This document shows, piece by piece, positions 41,806-55,400 of a DNA stretch of 59,907 nt. Made by a program: the position numbers and the translations under genes. This stretch comes from a virus. The notes under the pieces were generated by a model. It was not told the origin of the DNA, did no database searches, and saw only the letters and a list, made by a program, of their open reading frames with translations. The DNA lies in the IMG/VR virus record IMGVR_UViG_3300030103_004214, positions 1 through 59,907 of that record. The stretch is one strand, 5' to 3'. The first letter of the stretch is position 1. Each line of letters opens with the position of its first letter.

Positions 41806-43398
41806 TTAGAATTCTAGTATGATTTTAATGTCTTCCTTTTGTCGAGAGTTTCTGACAATCAACGGTCTATTATCTAAGTAAATTGTTTCACCTGACCCTT
41901 TATTTATCTCTGAGTTAGATAACCCTGAAATAAAGTTTGTTCCTAAATTGATAAGTTTGTTACCTGTAGGATTAGTTGTAATACCAGAGAATGACTGTGA
42001 TATTGCACCTGAGAAAGATGATTCCTTTCCTTCAATATTATTTGCACCTGTGGTGGACTCAAATTGATAAATTCTACCAGAAGTAGAAATACCAGCATAA
42101 TCTGTTTGGTCAAATGTCGTTCTATTAAAGTTTAATGAACGATCTCTAAAATACTTCAATACTTTGGTTTCAGTATCATAAGATGCAATATATGCAGTTG
42201 CTACTCTTCCTACATTGGGTGAGACTGTAAGCACCTGCTTTATTTCTTCTCCAACTATCGGAACACCAGTAATGGTGTTAAATTTAACTGCCTGTAATGA
42301 TGAGTAAGTATTATCAGTATATGTTACTGAAGTTCCTACCTTAGTTGGATTTTTAACAATACCAACTTGTGCAAATTTAGTATCAATTGGAAAATCTTTA
42401 GTAGAATCATCAAAACGTGCATAAACAATACATCTATCAGTTCCTAATTCAGTATATAAATCATGACCATGACCCAATGATGGTGGAATGATGGGAATTA
42501 ATTTTGCACGACCAGTTGATGTAGATACACCGCTATTCAATGTTCCTAAATCAACAACACCATAACTATATCCTTTACCACCAGCACTTACAATAACATC
42601 AGTTATTGTGCCGTTTACAACATCAACTCTTGCTTTTGCCCCTTCACCATCTCCAATTATATCAACTTCCTGACTCAAACCATTTGCATATCCATTTCCA
42701 GCATTTTCAATAAAGACATGTTTGATTTGATTTAAGTTAACATCAGAATTACCATTCTCTCTTACTGATCTGATTTGAGAATCAGTGCTTGTGTTCCAAC
42801 CATTTGGGACAGTAATGAATTCAGTTGAATCAAATTTAATAATATCACTAGGTGAAACAGTGAAAAGATACTTCCAAACATATCCATCACCACTATTACC
42901 TGCCTTTGATGGTTCCAAATCGGTAAATGTTGGTTCATCCTGTGAGACATTCCCAAGCGGGTTTGCTCCTGTTGATCCATTATCAATACAAACGTAAACC
43001 TTAAAGTCGGAATTGAGAACGTAGTAGTTTGCATCATATAACCTATTTGCCTTTGTTAGGGGACTTGGGTTTTCAACACTATAATCATCTCTATAAATCT
43101 CATATCTATTTCCTGCAACCCAATCAACTCTCCTTATAATTCTTCTAATATTAGCAGATGATACTTTTTTACCATACATCATCGTATCACCAGTATGGGC
43201 ACGATATGAAAAACTATCTGTGGGTGCTGGAGTTGTTGAATTCCAATCAGAAGACCTTCCATACCCAACCAAAGTGTTAGTTCCAGTAGGGTTAGCTAGA
43301 CCTATGAACACATAATATGAATTATTTGTGTTTTCTACTGATTCTACGAAATTGTTTGCGTTCAGAATTCTAAATTGATCAGTTATAATTGCTGACAT
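41806..43398 (-). CDS. 8: gp8 baseplate wedge protein
   Basis: A 530-residue protein (T4: 334). The N-terminal half has family traits: ITDQFRILNANNFVESVEN, YYVFIGLANPT, DDYSVENPSPLTKANRLYDANYYV, DFKVYVCIDN, and GYVWKYLFTVSPSDIIKF. The C-terminal half adds two GxGY-type repeats (NAGNGYANG and GKGYSYG, about 225-285) not in T4. It forms the wedge with gp6 and gp7. It lies downstream of the giant gene in the gp7 slot. A perfect late promoter (43420-43427) is 22 bases upstream. Confidence 0.88.
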   Translation of the reverse strand: MSAIITDQFRILNANNFVESVENTNNSYYVFIGLANPTGTNTLVGYGRSSDWNSTTPAPTDSFSYRAHTGDTMMYGKKVSSANIRRIIRRVDWVAGNRYEIYRDDYSVENPSPLTKANRLYDANYYVLNSDFKVYVCIDNGSTGANPLGNVSQDEPTFTDLEPSKAGNSGDGYVWKYLFTVSPSDIIKFDSTEFITVPNGWNTSTDSQIRSVRENGNSDVNLNQIKHVFIENAGNGYANGLSQEVDIIGDGEGAKARVDVVNGTITDVIVSAGGKGYSYGVVDLGTLNSGVSTSTGRAKLIPIIPPSLGHGHDLYTELGTDRCIVYARFDDSTKDFPIDTKFAQVGIVKNPTKVGTSVTYTDNTYSSLQAVKFNTITGVPIVGEEIKQVLTVSPNVGRVATAYIASYDTETKVLKYFRDRSLNFNRTTFDQTDYAGISTSGRIYQFESTTGANNIEGKESSFSGAISQSFSGITTNPTGNKLINLGTNFISGLSNSEINKGSGETIYLDNRPLIVRNSRQKEDIKIILEF

Positions 43399-43419
43399 TG
43401 TTATCTAAACTTTTCTTTT

Positions 43420-43427
43420 TATTTATA
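43420..43427 (-). promoter_or_regulatory. Late promoter TATAAATA for gp8 and the fibre-rich cluster
   Basis: Perfect minus-strand TATAAATA, 22 bases before the gp8 ATG, in the 41-base gap after the giant gene. Confidence 0.85.
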
Positions 43428-43439
43428 GTGGTAATTTAA

Positions 43440-46400
43440 TCAAAGTCCAAATACTCTAATCGCACCTGATGATCTTAAACCTCTGAGTGATTCAGATGTA
43501 TAATTCTTACGTTGTATTGTTGGGAAGGTTGACATCCCCACATTTACAGTAAATCCAGTAACACCAATGGATATTGGGTTTGCATTTCTTGTAGCATTAA
43601 ACAATCTTCCCCAAGTAATTCTACCTAATGAAGTTGTCAAACCAACACCACCAGCAGCAGTTGGATTGTGGAAACCAGTAATTGCAATACCAGTTACTGA
43701 TGAACTGCTGTTTGTATGAACATTACAAACAATTTCACCTGTTGGACCAACAGATGACACCGAGTGAACCTTGTAAATGTTATCTACAAATGTAGTTCCT
43801 ACTCCTACAACAGATGAATCTTGACTATCAACAGATGTCACTCCATTTCCAACAGTTGTATCCTTAATTAATACTGGATATCCAGCAAGTAATGTATTTG
43901 CTGTCTTATCTGCCCTAAAGAAGAACTTAAGAGCTAATGGATGACCACCTGTTCCAGTTGTAGTGGTAATACCAGTTATTATACCAGTGAAACCTTCTAC
44001 ATTACTAATTGAAGTTACTTTCTCTGTTTTATACTCAGGTAGACTTACAATTACTTGTGGTGGTGTTAGATTAGAGTATCCTAGACCTGCATTTGTAATT
44101 GTTGTTGAAGTTATAGTTCCATTAGTAATTGTAGCAGTTGCTGTTGCTGTAGTTCCAATACCAACTCCGATTACTGGAGGTGCACTTATTTTAATAGTTG
44201 CTGTTGCATATCCAGTTCCAGCATTTGTTATATTCAATGATGTAATTTTACCAGCACTTGATACAATCGCTGTTGCTGCTGCACCTGTATTAACTTCACC
44301 TGATGTTACAAGAGCATCAACTGAATTATAAGTTAAATTATAATCACCTGCTGATTCATCTGGTAGAGATGCTGATAAATGATTACCTTTCTCATAGAAG
44401 AATACTTCAGCATCATCTACAAATATTCCATTTGTGCTTCCTTCACCTGATGATGTTGTGAAATCACCAATAATTTTAGATGTAGGATAAACTTGTGGTT
44501 CAAGTATTTCTCTTGATTTAGAAATTTTTCTACCACCAAGAATGACATCAACTTTTTGTTTTGTCCATCTAACTGGTTTATCATTATTCTCATCAATACC
44601 TCTACCACCGTAAATATCTGTTTCAAGTAACTTAGCACCAAGTATCTCCTTGATTGTTCTCTCAAACTGCTGTGTAGTTGTAATTCCAATCGGATGCTTG
44701 AATAATTTTAATTCATCACCAATCTTAATTGTTTCTTGAGTATCAACTATATCAACATCAATACCATCCTGTCCCTTATAGAAGAAGATGTCAACTTTTG
44801 CTTCTGATTTAGGTGCTTCCTCAAAGTCAAATGTTGTTCCACCATCAAAGGTGTATGATTCATTAGGTTTCTGTAGAACACCGTTTACAAATACAAGTAA
44901 GACTGCATTCAAGTCAATTAACTGAGATGATGAGTTTGATACATCCTTCTCAAAACTTAAGAGTTGACCATTAAAGAATAATGGGAATCTCTTTCTTGAA
45001 CCATTTTGTAAGTTCTGAATACTATCAATAAAGTCTAATTCACCAAACTGCCAAGAGGAGAAACTATCATTAAAGATGTCTATAACCTCTAACTCAAATT
45101 GTTGTATTGGTGATGATAAATGTGATGCAGTCACAAGTCCAACTGGTGTGAATTTATCACCAACCTTGAATGAATGACCAGGTCTTGCTATCTTAAACTT
45201 AGATATCTCAAAGGTAGTAGATCCAATACCTACAGTTGTAAGTGCTGCTCCAACTTCTACATCTAATAGTAAGTTAGAACCTGTATCAGTTGTTGCTCCA
45301 ACTCCTACTCTTGATACACCGATTATAGGTATATTATCATAATTTGGTTCAGGAATAATAATTTCTGGGTTGACATAACTTGTTCCAGCAGAAACAATAT
45401 TAAATGCAAGTGTTCCACCAGCACCCACAGTTGCAGTTACAACAGCACCACTACCTGCACCACCACCAACTCCAACTTGAAGAGTAATGGTATCATCAGT
45501 TTTAGCAATAATAGAAGTCTGAATACCAGCAATAGGATCAGAGTTGGGGAAACTAGTCTTAGAAATCGCTCTTGGATATGGGTGATTAGAGAAGAAGTTA
45601 TCTTTAGAGCACTTGAATACTAATCCACCAGTATCAATACCAACAGTATCACTTGTAGTTAAACCGTGATTTGGTATTGTAAGAACAAGAGTTCCTGTAT
45701 GTGATGTATAAACAGCGTTTGTTGCAGTAAATGAGTTTGCACTAGAGGCAGCAAAACTTCCCTTACGGATTGAACCAATACCAGCACTTACAAATCTATG
45801 AACATATGCTTGATCAGTAACACCAATCGCAACTGAACCACCACGATATCCAGAACCAAATGTTAAATCCTCAAAGAACTCAAATGCATTACCACCACGA
45901 AGATATGAATGTGGTATCGTGCTTGCTCCTGCTTGAACCTCAAATGTTCTGTCAGACACTATACCAACTACAAATAATCCTCTTTCGTGGTCTTGGAAGA
46001 ATGAAGTTGTGATACCTGAACCAGCAGGACAAGTAAATTCTAAATCTTTTAATTTAACTTGATTAGGTCTTTCAAGAGCAAATCCGTGAACTTTATTAGT
46101 AGTAACAGTAATAATACCTGTGATATTATCATACGTAGCAGTCTGAACACCAATATTAAATCCAGATGATGTGCCAATACCAACAATACTTGTTAATCCA
46201 CCAGCAGCATTCTTTCTTGCAATTACCTTTGCACCTTGTAATGGTGCATATCCGAGACCAGGTGTTGAACCTAATGAAACAATTAAACCACCTCTTGGAA
46301 CTTGATTCTGATTGATATCAAATTCAGATATGATAAAGTCACCATTTGTTGAAGTGATTCCAGTGAATTCAACTGTTGATATACCAGCAGTTGAATCCGA

Positions 46401-49400
46401 GATAAATTCGTAAGTATTTCCAGTGTTATTTGTTGTCTTTGGAGTTTGGAATATTCCATTGATGAATAGAACACCATTACCAACACCAATACCAGATGAA
46501 GTGTTCGCTCCACCAACCCTTAGTGAATAAGTTTTACCAATACCAGTAAATCCATCAGATATATCATCAAAAATCATATTAGTGGTATAATCACTTCTCA
46601 AGAATGTTCTACCACTATAATCTGCCTTTACGAACGGTAGATTAGTTTCATCTCTTCTTGATCTAGTGTCGCCTTTTGGTGGTTCTGCAAAGAAGATTGT
46701 GCTATCTACAATATTGAATGAACCTCTATGAACCCTCGCAGTATCGTTTGCAGAGTGAGTAGTCGCTGCAATACCTAATTGTCCTCTTTCCACTTTAACT
46801 GATGGTAGAGTGGCAATACCAAGTGCTACATCAGTAGCATCGTTTATAATACCTGTTGGTGTGCTGGAGAATCCTACTTCAGTTACTTTTACGTATTCAT
46901 CATTGATTTTTAAGAAGTCAGATGCTCTAACTGAATTGATTCCACTTAATACGAACTGAGTAAGTCCAATTGCAACGTTTGAGTCTAATGTATGAGAGAT
47001 TGATGTAAAGTTTATAGGAGTCTGGACAACACCATCAAGACCAATAATTGATTTTGTCAATTGTTTTGTCATTGACAATTTGTGTAAATTACCAGCACCT
47101 GTTCCTGTAAATGTTACAGCAGCACCTGTTGCTACGTATTCAGGTCTTGTAAACAACTGGAATCTGTTTTCATCCAGAACTTTAGCAAATACAGTGCTTG
47201 GTAATATTGTAGTAACGATACCAGCAGTATTTGCAGTTGAACCGATTGAAACAGCAGAAGCAGCAACCCCAACAAATGTAGATGTAGGTGTATAAGTTAA
47301 TTCTTCATTTGTATTGAAGAAATGACTTGGTATCGTGAATATACCTGTAGATGTGCTTAGAATGCCAGTATTAGTTGGATTAAATGTCTTAGTGAAGATT
47401 GGAATACCATCGTGCTTCAGATCAAAACTTAATTTGTCAGCTCTTTGTCCACCTGAACCATCATATGTTGTAAGGAATAATTTTTGTGATACTGTTCCGT
47501 ATGATAAATCTGGTGGTTCATTTGCAAAATCACTTAGAGTATAGAATATCTGATTAAATGATTGAACTTCAATTAAGGAATCAAATTCAGCATCTGGATA
47601 AAATCTTAGATTAATATTATTTCCACTAAATTCACCACCAAATGTTCCAATACCTGTGGTAGATCCTAGTGATACAAATGGATATTGAACTGTTAATACG
47701 TCATCAACATCTCTTATTGATACAATTTGATGAACTGCTGATGTTTCTCCACAGGATACTCTTACAAGAGATTTAACTGATGAATCAATAGTTTTATTAA
47801 TAGTTGCATATGTAATTGTGCTTGCGGTTCCAGTAACATATCCAGATTCTAATCTAGCACTTCTCTCTGCCCCTTCAGGTTGACCAGCAACTGCAAAACG
47901 ATGTGTTCCGATTCCAGCAGTGGTTGTTCCTAATCCTACAATGTTTGCTCTTACATCAAGAACATTTACTCTATCATTCTCACATTGTAATTTGATTAAA
48001 TCATTCTCAAATCTTGCTGTTACAATACCAACAGAACTCTTACTAAAACCAGATTGTGTATCAATATATGATTCTGTGATAGTGACATTCGTTCCATCAA
48101 AGTCAACTAATATCTCATTATAATTGATTTCTTTAGTTGAACTATCTTGAACAAATACAGTTGCATAGAAAGCATTAAAATCATTTTTAGAGAATTGTGC
48201 AATGGTTCCTGTGCTTACACCAACAGTTGTGCTTGCAATACCTGTATTAACACCTGTTAAGTCAACACTACCGATTACATTTGTTCCAATACCTGCTAAA
48301 TCTGTATTAAAATCAACCTTTAATATTTTAATATCATGATCTTTGGTAAATTTTTCTGTAGGAGTAAACAATAAATTCTTTTCACCTGTTTTAAGAATTT
48401 CTGAATCAAAGTCACCAAGTTTTAATGTTGTAAAATCTTGTGTTTTTTCAAGAATGTATGCATTATTTTCATCAGTTAAAGTAATTAATTCAGTGAACTG
48501 AGTATCAAATGTATCAGGATCAATTATCTGAACAAGATAATTTCCAAAATCTTCTGTTAGTTCTTCAATTATAGTATTTGTTGCATCAAATCCTTCACTT
48601 GAGAATGTTTGACTTATATCATCGTGAATAAGAACTCTATTTGTTTTACATCTAGTAAAGTCACTTAATGATCTATTTTTGATAGTTAAGAACTTAGAAC
48701 CATTAGGTCGAGTATCAAAATCTCTAGCGAAGTCAAAATTATTAATCGCATCAACTCTCTGCTTTTCCTCCAAACCAACAACATTGCCAACATCAAGAAC
48801 AATAGTTTGACTTGTGTTTCTAACTGTTCCAACTCCAACAGAAATGTTTGAATCTACTGATGTATCAGAGAAGTTTTTAAGACCTGATGGATGAACTAAA
48901 CGATTGACAGGATTGACAAATTTTTCCCACTCAATAGAACTCTTAATTGTATATGAAAGATTTTGATAGTAATCATTGTCAGGTATGACTTGATAATCTT
49001 CATTTAATTTACCGATATCGTCTAACCAACCATATTCTTGTCTATTTGAGAAATCAACATTGAATTTTGCTTGATTATTAACTAAAGAAGATATTTCTGC
49101 AGATACACCACTTAGTTCCCCTTTGACTCGATCACCTTTTTTAATCTTTGTCTTTCCATCAATCTTAATATAATCACTTCTTACCTCTTGTATTGTTAAA
49201 TCAGTTTTAACATCATCAATTAAGAGAGATTCTTTAATCTCAAATACACCTCTAGTCTGTATTGGTTTTATAACAGGATATTTTGTTTTATTAATAAGAT
49301 TAGCATAACCTGATTGGAATGTTTTTGCGATACCAGCATTTGTTGTAACACCTGCTAAACTAAACTTGACAACACTTTGAGTTCCTGCAATATAGTCATC

Positions 49401-52400
49401 AACATTAAAGAATTGATAATTATAGTTTTCAGAGTTGTATCCATCTCCAGTTACAGTTGTATTTGTTGATATTCCACCTTGTGTAGCACCTACACCAGTT
49501 TCTCCATCTCTCTGAATACCTTCAACAAATATTTCATCTCCTATCTTGAATGGTTGAATATCAAATCCATTGATTGGTGTTTCTAGGAAACAGGTTACAA
49601 CTCCAGAATTACTGGTTTGGAGTGAATTAATTCCAACACCATTTGAGTTATTAATTGCAATAATTTTATGAACCACTGAATCTAATCCAGATACAGGTGC
49701 TAATACATCAACTTGTGATATTGTTTGATTTGGAGCTACTGCTTGTAGAGATACATTATCAACAATAGTATTTGATACTGGATTGAATACTATTAAATTA
49801 GGTGCACTGATATATTCTGCACCACCATCAACAACCTCAACTTTATTAATAACATCTAAATTATTAATATTAAGCACAGGAGAAACAAATGCTTCAGGAC
49901 TTAATGTTTTATCGGATGAATATTCATATCCAAAATCAATAATTCTTACTTTTTTAATTCTACCGATTGATTTTGATGTAGCAATTATATTTGCATCGGA
50001 ACCATCTGTACTCTTAACTGTATTAAATTGTGGTAATTTTTTATAATTGAAACCTGGTGAGATAATCTTAAATCCTTTAATAGAACCGTGAACATTTTTT
50101 GACTTTGTAGAGTATTCTAATTTTTCACAATCAGAACTAAAGTATGTTAAGAACTCAGGAAGTTTAGGTGATATATCAAACTTATCGTTTGTAACATTAA
50201 AAATCTTATACTCGCCATTATAAGCACTATCAATAAATCTTATTTCTGAATAATCTGTAACCTGAGTATCAGCAGTGCTAATAAATCCACCCTTAGTTAA
50301 TCCATAATACAATGAACCAGGTGTAGATGCTGAGAATTGCACTGATAATTCAGAACCTGATAACCCAATGGTTCCTGCAGTACCTACGTTAAAGGTATTA
50401 CTATCTTGAGAACTTAAATATTCATTTGTCAGTTCCTTATCGTAGAATAACTTAAAGTCAAAGTCTGCTAAAGTAGTGCTTGATAATCCAAAAGTAAGTT
50501 TAGAATTTTTAACAACATCAATTCTTGGATTAATTAATGCAATAGATTGGTTTGCACCACCAGTATTTGCTGTAATTGAAACAGTTTTTACTGGATTTGA
50601 GTTTATATCAGTTAGTGTTTCTGCTAATTGGAATCTTCTATCACTTATTTTATTAATAAAGAATGTTCCTGTTCCAATTCCTGTTGCATTTCCATCGTAT
50701 AATACCTTATCTCCTGTCTCAAAACCGTGTCCAGCAATATCAATTTGATTAGTCTCAACGTCTGATGCAGCAAATGTAAGAGGATTGATAGTCAAAACCT
50801 CAAACTCTGGATTGTAATTAACAGAAATTGGTGCAGTTGTTCCAATACCTACTGCTAAGTTGGGGACAACATTCATTTTTATGATGTCACCATTTAATAA
50901 ATTATGAGTTGTTGTCTCTGCTACTGCTACATTTGTCTGAACTGATGTAATAATTTTACTAATATCACCAGTGATTTGTTCTTTTGTAGACTCAAAATTG
51001 TAAAGACCTGAAGAAATACCTGAATTTGTTCCCTTTGAGAAGAAGAATAATCCCTCACTTGTATTACCGATACTTGCTCTGGTTGTAACTAAACCAACAT
51101 AATTTACACCTTTGTTAATTATGAATACTTCAGTTGTATTTTGACCTGTAAATGGTAACTTAAATGTGTTAACCACTTCTGTTGGACCTACATCAAACCT
51201 TAATGCACCATTTCTCTTATTAAGATTTACTTTTTGTCCTGTCTTAAATGGGTGATTAGGTATATGAATTGTTCGAGTTGGTATTGATAAACTACTCTTA
51301 GTCTCTCCAATAACCTGCTCAACCTCAATTGCACCACCAGCAGTTGTTCCAACACCAACTGATTGAGGTCCATTAAAGAATATTAAATCATTTCTCTCAG
51401 AATCAAACTTTTTAGTTTTAACAGGTATCAATATTTGATTGTTCAATACATCTATTTCAGAACCAAAGGTGTGAGCAATTCCTGCATGTCTTTGTATTCT
51501 GATTACTTTTGGTGTTGGGAATATTTCTAATACCTTTAATATCTCTGTATTAGTTGTATTTCCAGAACCAACTCTTAATGATCCACCTACTGCAACTGAA
51601 TTAGGTATTGAGGTAACAAAAATATCTTGAATTACACCACTTGCATTACCAACTTTCATAGTTTGTGCAAGTCCTATACTATCAGTCTTAACACCAACTT
51701 TAAATGTATTTGTTAAATTAACAATCGAACTACTTAATCCTGATACTGATATTGCATCTTGGTCATTTAATTCTACAAATGGTAGATAATTTGCGGTAAC
51801 TTGATTCGGATTATTCCACTCAAAAACAACATTCTCAAATTTAGTTAATGTTGTGTCGATGAATGAAACACCAAGACCTACAATTTCATCAACTTCTGCA
51901 CCGAATCCTGAACCATTTGTATTTGTATCATCAAAATCAACCTGATCACCAACCTTATATCCAGAACCACCATTGAATATTGTAATATCATCAATATCAC
52001 CAGTAGTAACAGACTCTACAGATGATAGTTGTCTTATCTGCTCATAGGATTCAATTATAAAATCATTTTGTGCAAATTTCTCATCTACATTATATGGGAA
52101 TGTATTTCTTCTAAGGTTAGATGCATTGAAGTTAAAATCTTGATTCAGTGTTTGATTTTCTTTTATGAAAGGTGATCTATAAGTATTTCCAATAAAGTAT
52201 GGATATATTCCTTCTAATTTGTTGGTTGCAGTTCCAAGTCCAACAGTTGTAAAGTAAGCATATATTCCATTTGGAAATTCTGGTGTCTTACAGAATCTTC
52301 CATTATGAATATCTAAGTCTCCTGTACCATCAAAGATGTGATCCTGAACAAAGAAACCATCTGCATAACCTGTTGGTCTGTTTACAACTTCGGTTGTATT

Positions 52401-55400
52401 AGTTTTGTATGATGGTGTAAGTATTTTGATACTTGAGTTAATATTATCTGCTTCACTATATCCAAAAGGTCCGTAAATTGGATTACCATCATATGCCCAT
52501 CCAATGATTGGAGAGTGTCCTGTAATTTTATCAAACTCACCATTTGATTTGACACTGAATGTATTCTCAAAAGTTCCTGCAATATCTTGTGAATAACCTA
52601 ATATACTAAATTTAAGACTACCATTTTTTTCAGTTAATAGTGAATCTCCAAATCTCTCAGAGTTGTTTAATGTAAGGTTTCTAACTCTTGCTTGAAATAG
52701 TCCACCAAACCCTCTGTTAAACGCTCTGACCTCTGTTGTAAAACTACTATAACCAATTCCACTATTAATTACGATTGCGTCTGTAACCCTATTATTTTCA
52801 ACCACAGGACGTATTACCGCACCAGCACCTAATCCAGAATCTGTAATTTTTAATTCAGGAATTGAATTATACTCTCTACCTCTATTTGTAACAACACAAT
52901 CTATTATTCTTCCGTTAATTATAACAGGTTTAAATTCTGCATCTCTACCATCTTGTATTGATACTTTTGGACTAATCTCAGTATCTAATATCTCTGAACC
53001 ATAATTAGTTCCTGTTTCATATAGATAAGCACCCAATAAATCTCCAGTAACAACTGGTGTGATTGTCAAATTACCTGTAACTGTTGAACCAAAAGAAACT
53101 TCAATATTAACTTTAATTTCTGGGTAATTAAATATTTGGAATCCTGTTCCTGATGAAGTAAAATCAACAAATTTATCTCTATCAAAATCAGCGGTTGATG
53201 TTCCACCAACTCCTGCATTTGATAACTTAAACTCATCATCAGATATTTTTTTAATAATATATGATGTTGTTGTGCTCAAACCACCTATCGCAGTTGTTTC
53301 AGTAGAATACTCAACTACCTCTCCACTCTCAAAACCATGATTCTTAAAGTTAATTGAATTAAATGATGTTGAAATACCTGCAGGTTTTACTCTTAATTTA
53401 CGATGAGTATAACCAGAACCTTCATTTATGACTTTAACAGCAATAAGAGTGTTCTTTTCTTCAGTCTCAAATTTATGAATACCACTTGCACTTGTATCAG
53501 TTGATAATCCAACTGTATTAATACCAGCAATACCTGTTAATGCATCAACTTTAGAATTAAATATTCTGACTGTAGTTGAGTTTACAACTCTAACAAAGTA
53601 AGGATCTCCATCTGATAGAGTTCCTGTAATGGTATTTGTTCCATCGTAAGCAGCACCTATACCAATTGGAGTATGACCATTCGCATTGTAAAAGACTAAT
53701 TGACCATTTTCTAAGTTATGTGCTGTCTTGAAGGTGATTGTTTCGTTAACTATATCTACACCACCATTGAAAAATATATCTCTACTATCAAATTCTAACT
53801 GTCTATTACGATTTCCAAGTAATGGTTCTAATTTACATCCAGTTCCATTACCACCAGTTAATGAAATATTCTGAACAGTATCAATATCAAAGTCTTGTGG
53901 GTCAACAAATACTTCTTTTACGGTTCCTTTAATGATTGGTTCTGCTAATGCTGCTGTTCCAGAACTTGTTTCAATACCAATTACTGGTGGATTTAATACA
54001 TCATATCCAGTTCCAGAGTTTAATAAATCTACAGATTCAAGAGGACCAAAGAATATTTGATTATCTGAGATAGGTGAACGTATCTGAACACCATTTATTA
54101 GTATACCAATATCATTTACAGGAGAATCGTGCTTAGATACTGTAAATAAATTTTGTGATAATGGGATTTTTCTTAAAATTTTATCTGAATCTATCTTTCT
54201 TGAAGAGTGTCTCTTTAATACAAATCTATGAACCTCTGTTGTAATGCCTGTTGGACCTATCTGAACAGTGCTGGCAGTTCCTATTTGTGAACTTGAATTA
54301 TAAATTTTAATTTTTGATGTATTCTGATTTGCACCAGGTGTAACAGGATCAACATAATAACTCCTACCACTCTCTAATCCAACAAAACTTTGACCTTCTG
54401 GTTGATAAACTATTTCATCACCTTGAATGAATTTAATATTTTCACCTGCAGGTGGAGTAAATTTAATGAAACTATACTTTTGAGTTAATACATCAAACCC
54501 ATCTAAAACACTTTCTGTGCCACTTGTGACAGTTTCTTCAATAATATTGGTTGTAATATCATAACTTGGTAGTGAATTTGATGCAACATAACCCTCTACA
54601 TTACCGTCAACATAAACACTAAGAGTATCTGTTATAACTTTTTCATTACCCTGTAGAATCTCTGCACCTGAACTGGTTGCTTTCTCTACAATTCTGCGAA
54701 TATCATATAATTGATTTGCTACTGGTGTAAATCCTGCAATATTAGTTGCGTTTATTTGATTCAATCCAACGTCAACACTCTCAACTTCACCACTTCCTTC
54801 TATAATCTGCTCATTTCTTTTTAAGATATGGAATTTATCACCAACTTTTAATGATGCCTTATCAATTTTTGTTTCTAAGTTAAATGTTGATCCTGTTATT
54901 TCTACTTGAAATCTTGAACTTGTATTATAAATCCAAGAATTAGCAAATATTTTCTTATAAGATTGGTCATCATTATCAATTTTTTCACCAACATTCTTTA
55001 CAAATATATTTTCTCCTTCATCAACTAGTTTAATATCTGTTACTGGAACAAACTCTGATAATACACCAGTAATTCTCAATTCTATTTTCTTGCTTAAATC
55101 CCCATTCTCATATCCAAATATGGTTTCAGTTGATCTTAAACTATCAGCAGTCGATATACTTGAATTAACACCAGAGCAACCAAAGAATTGATTGATAGAT
55201 TTAGATGTATATTCTATTGTATTATCACCACTAACAACAGTTCCTATTGTTCCAAACCCTACTGTAGAGTCAACATCAATAATTGTTGCACCACTAGTAA
55301 CAGGATTTAATATTTTTGTATTACCAGGTATTGTAAATGTTCCTTCGATTAAATCACGGTCACTAAATCCTACGAATAAAGCAATTTTATAGTAACTCTT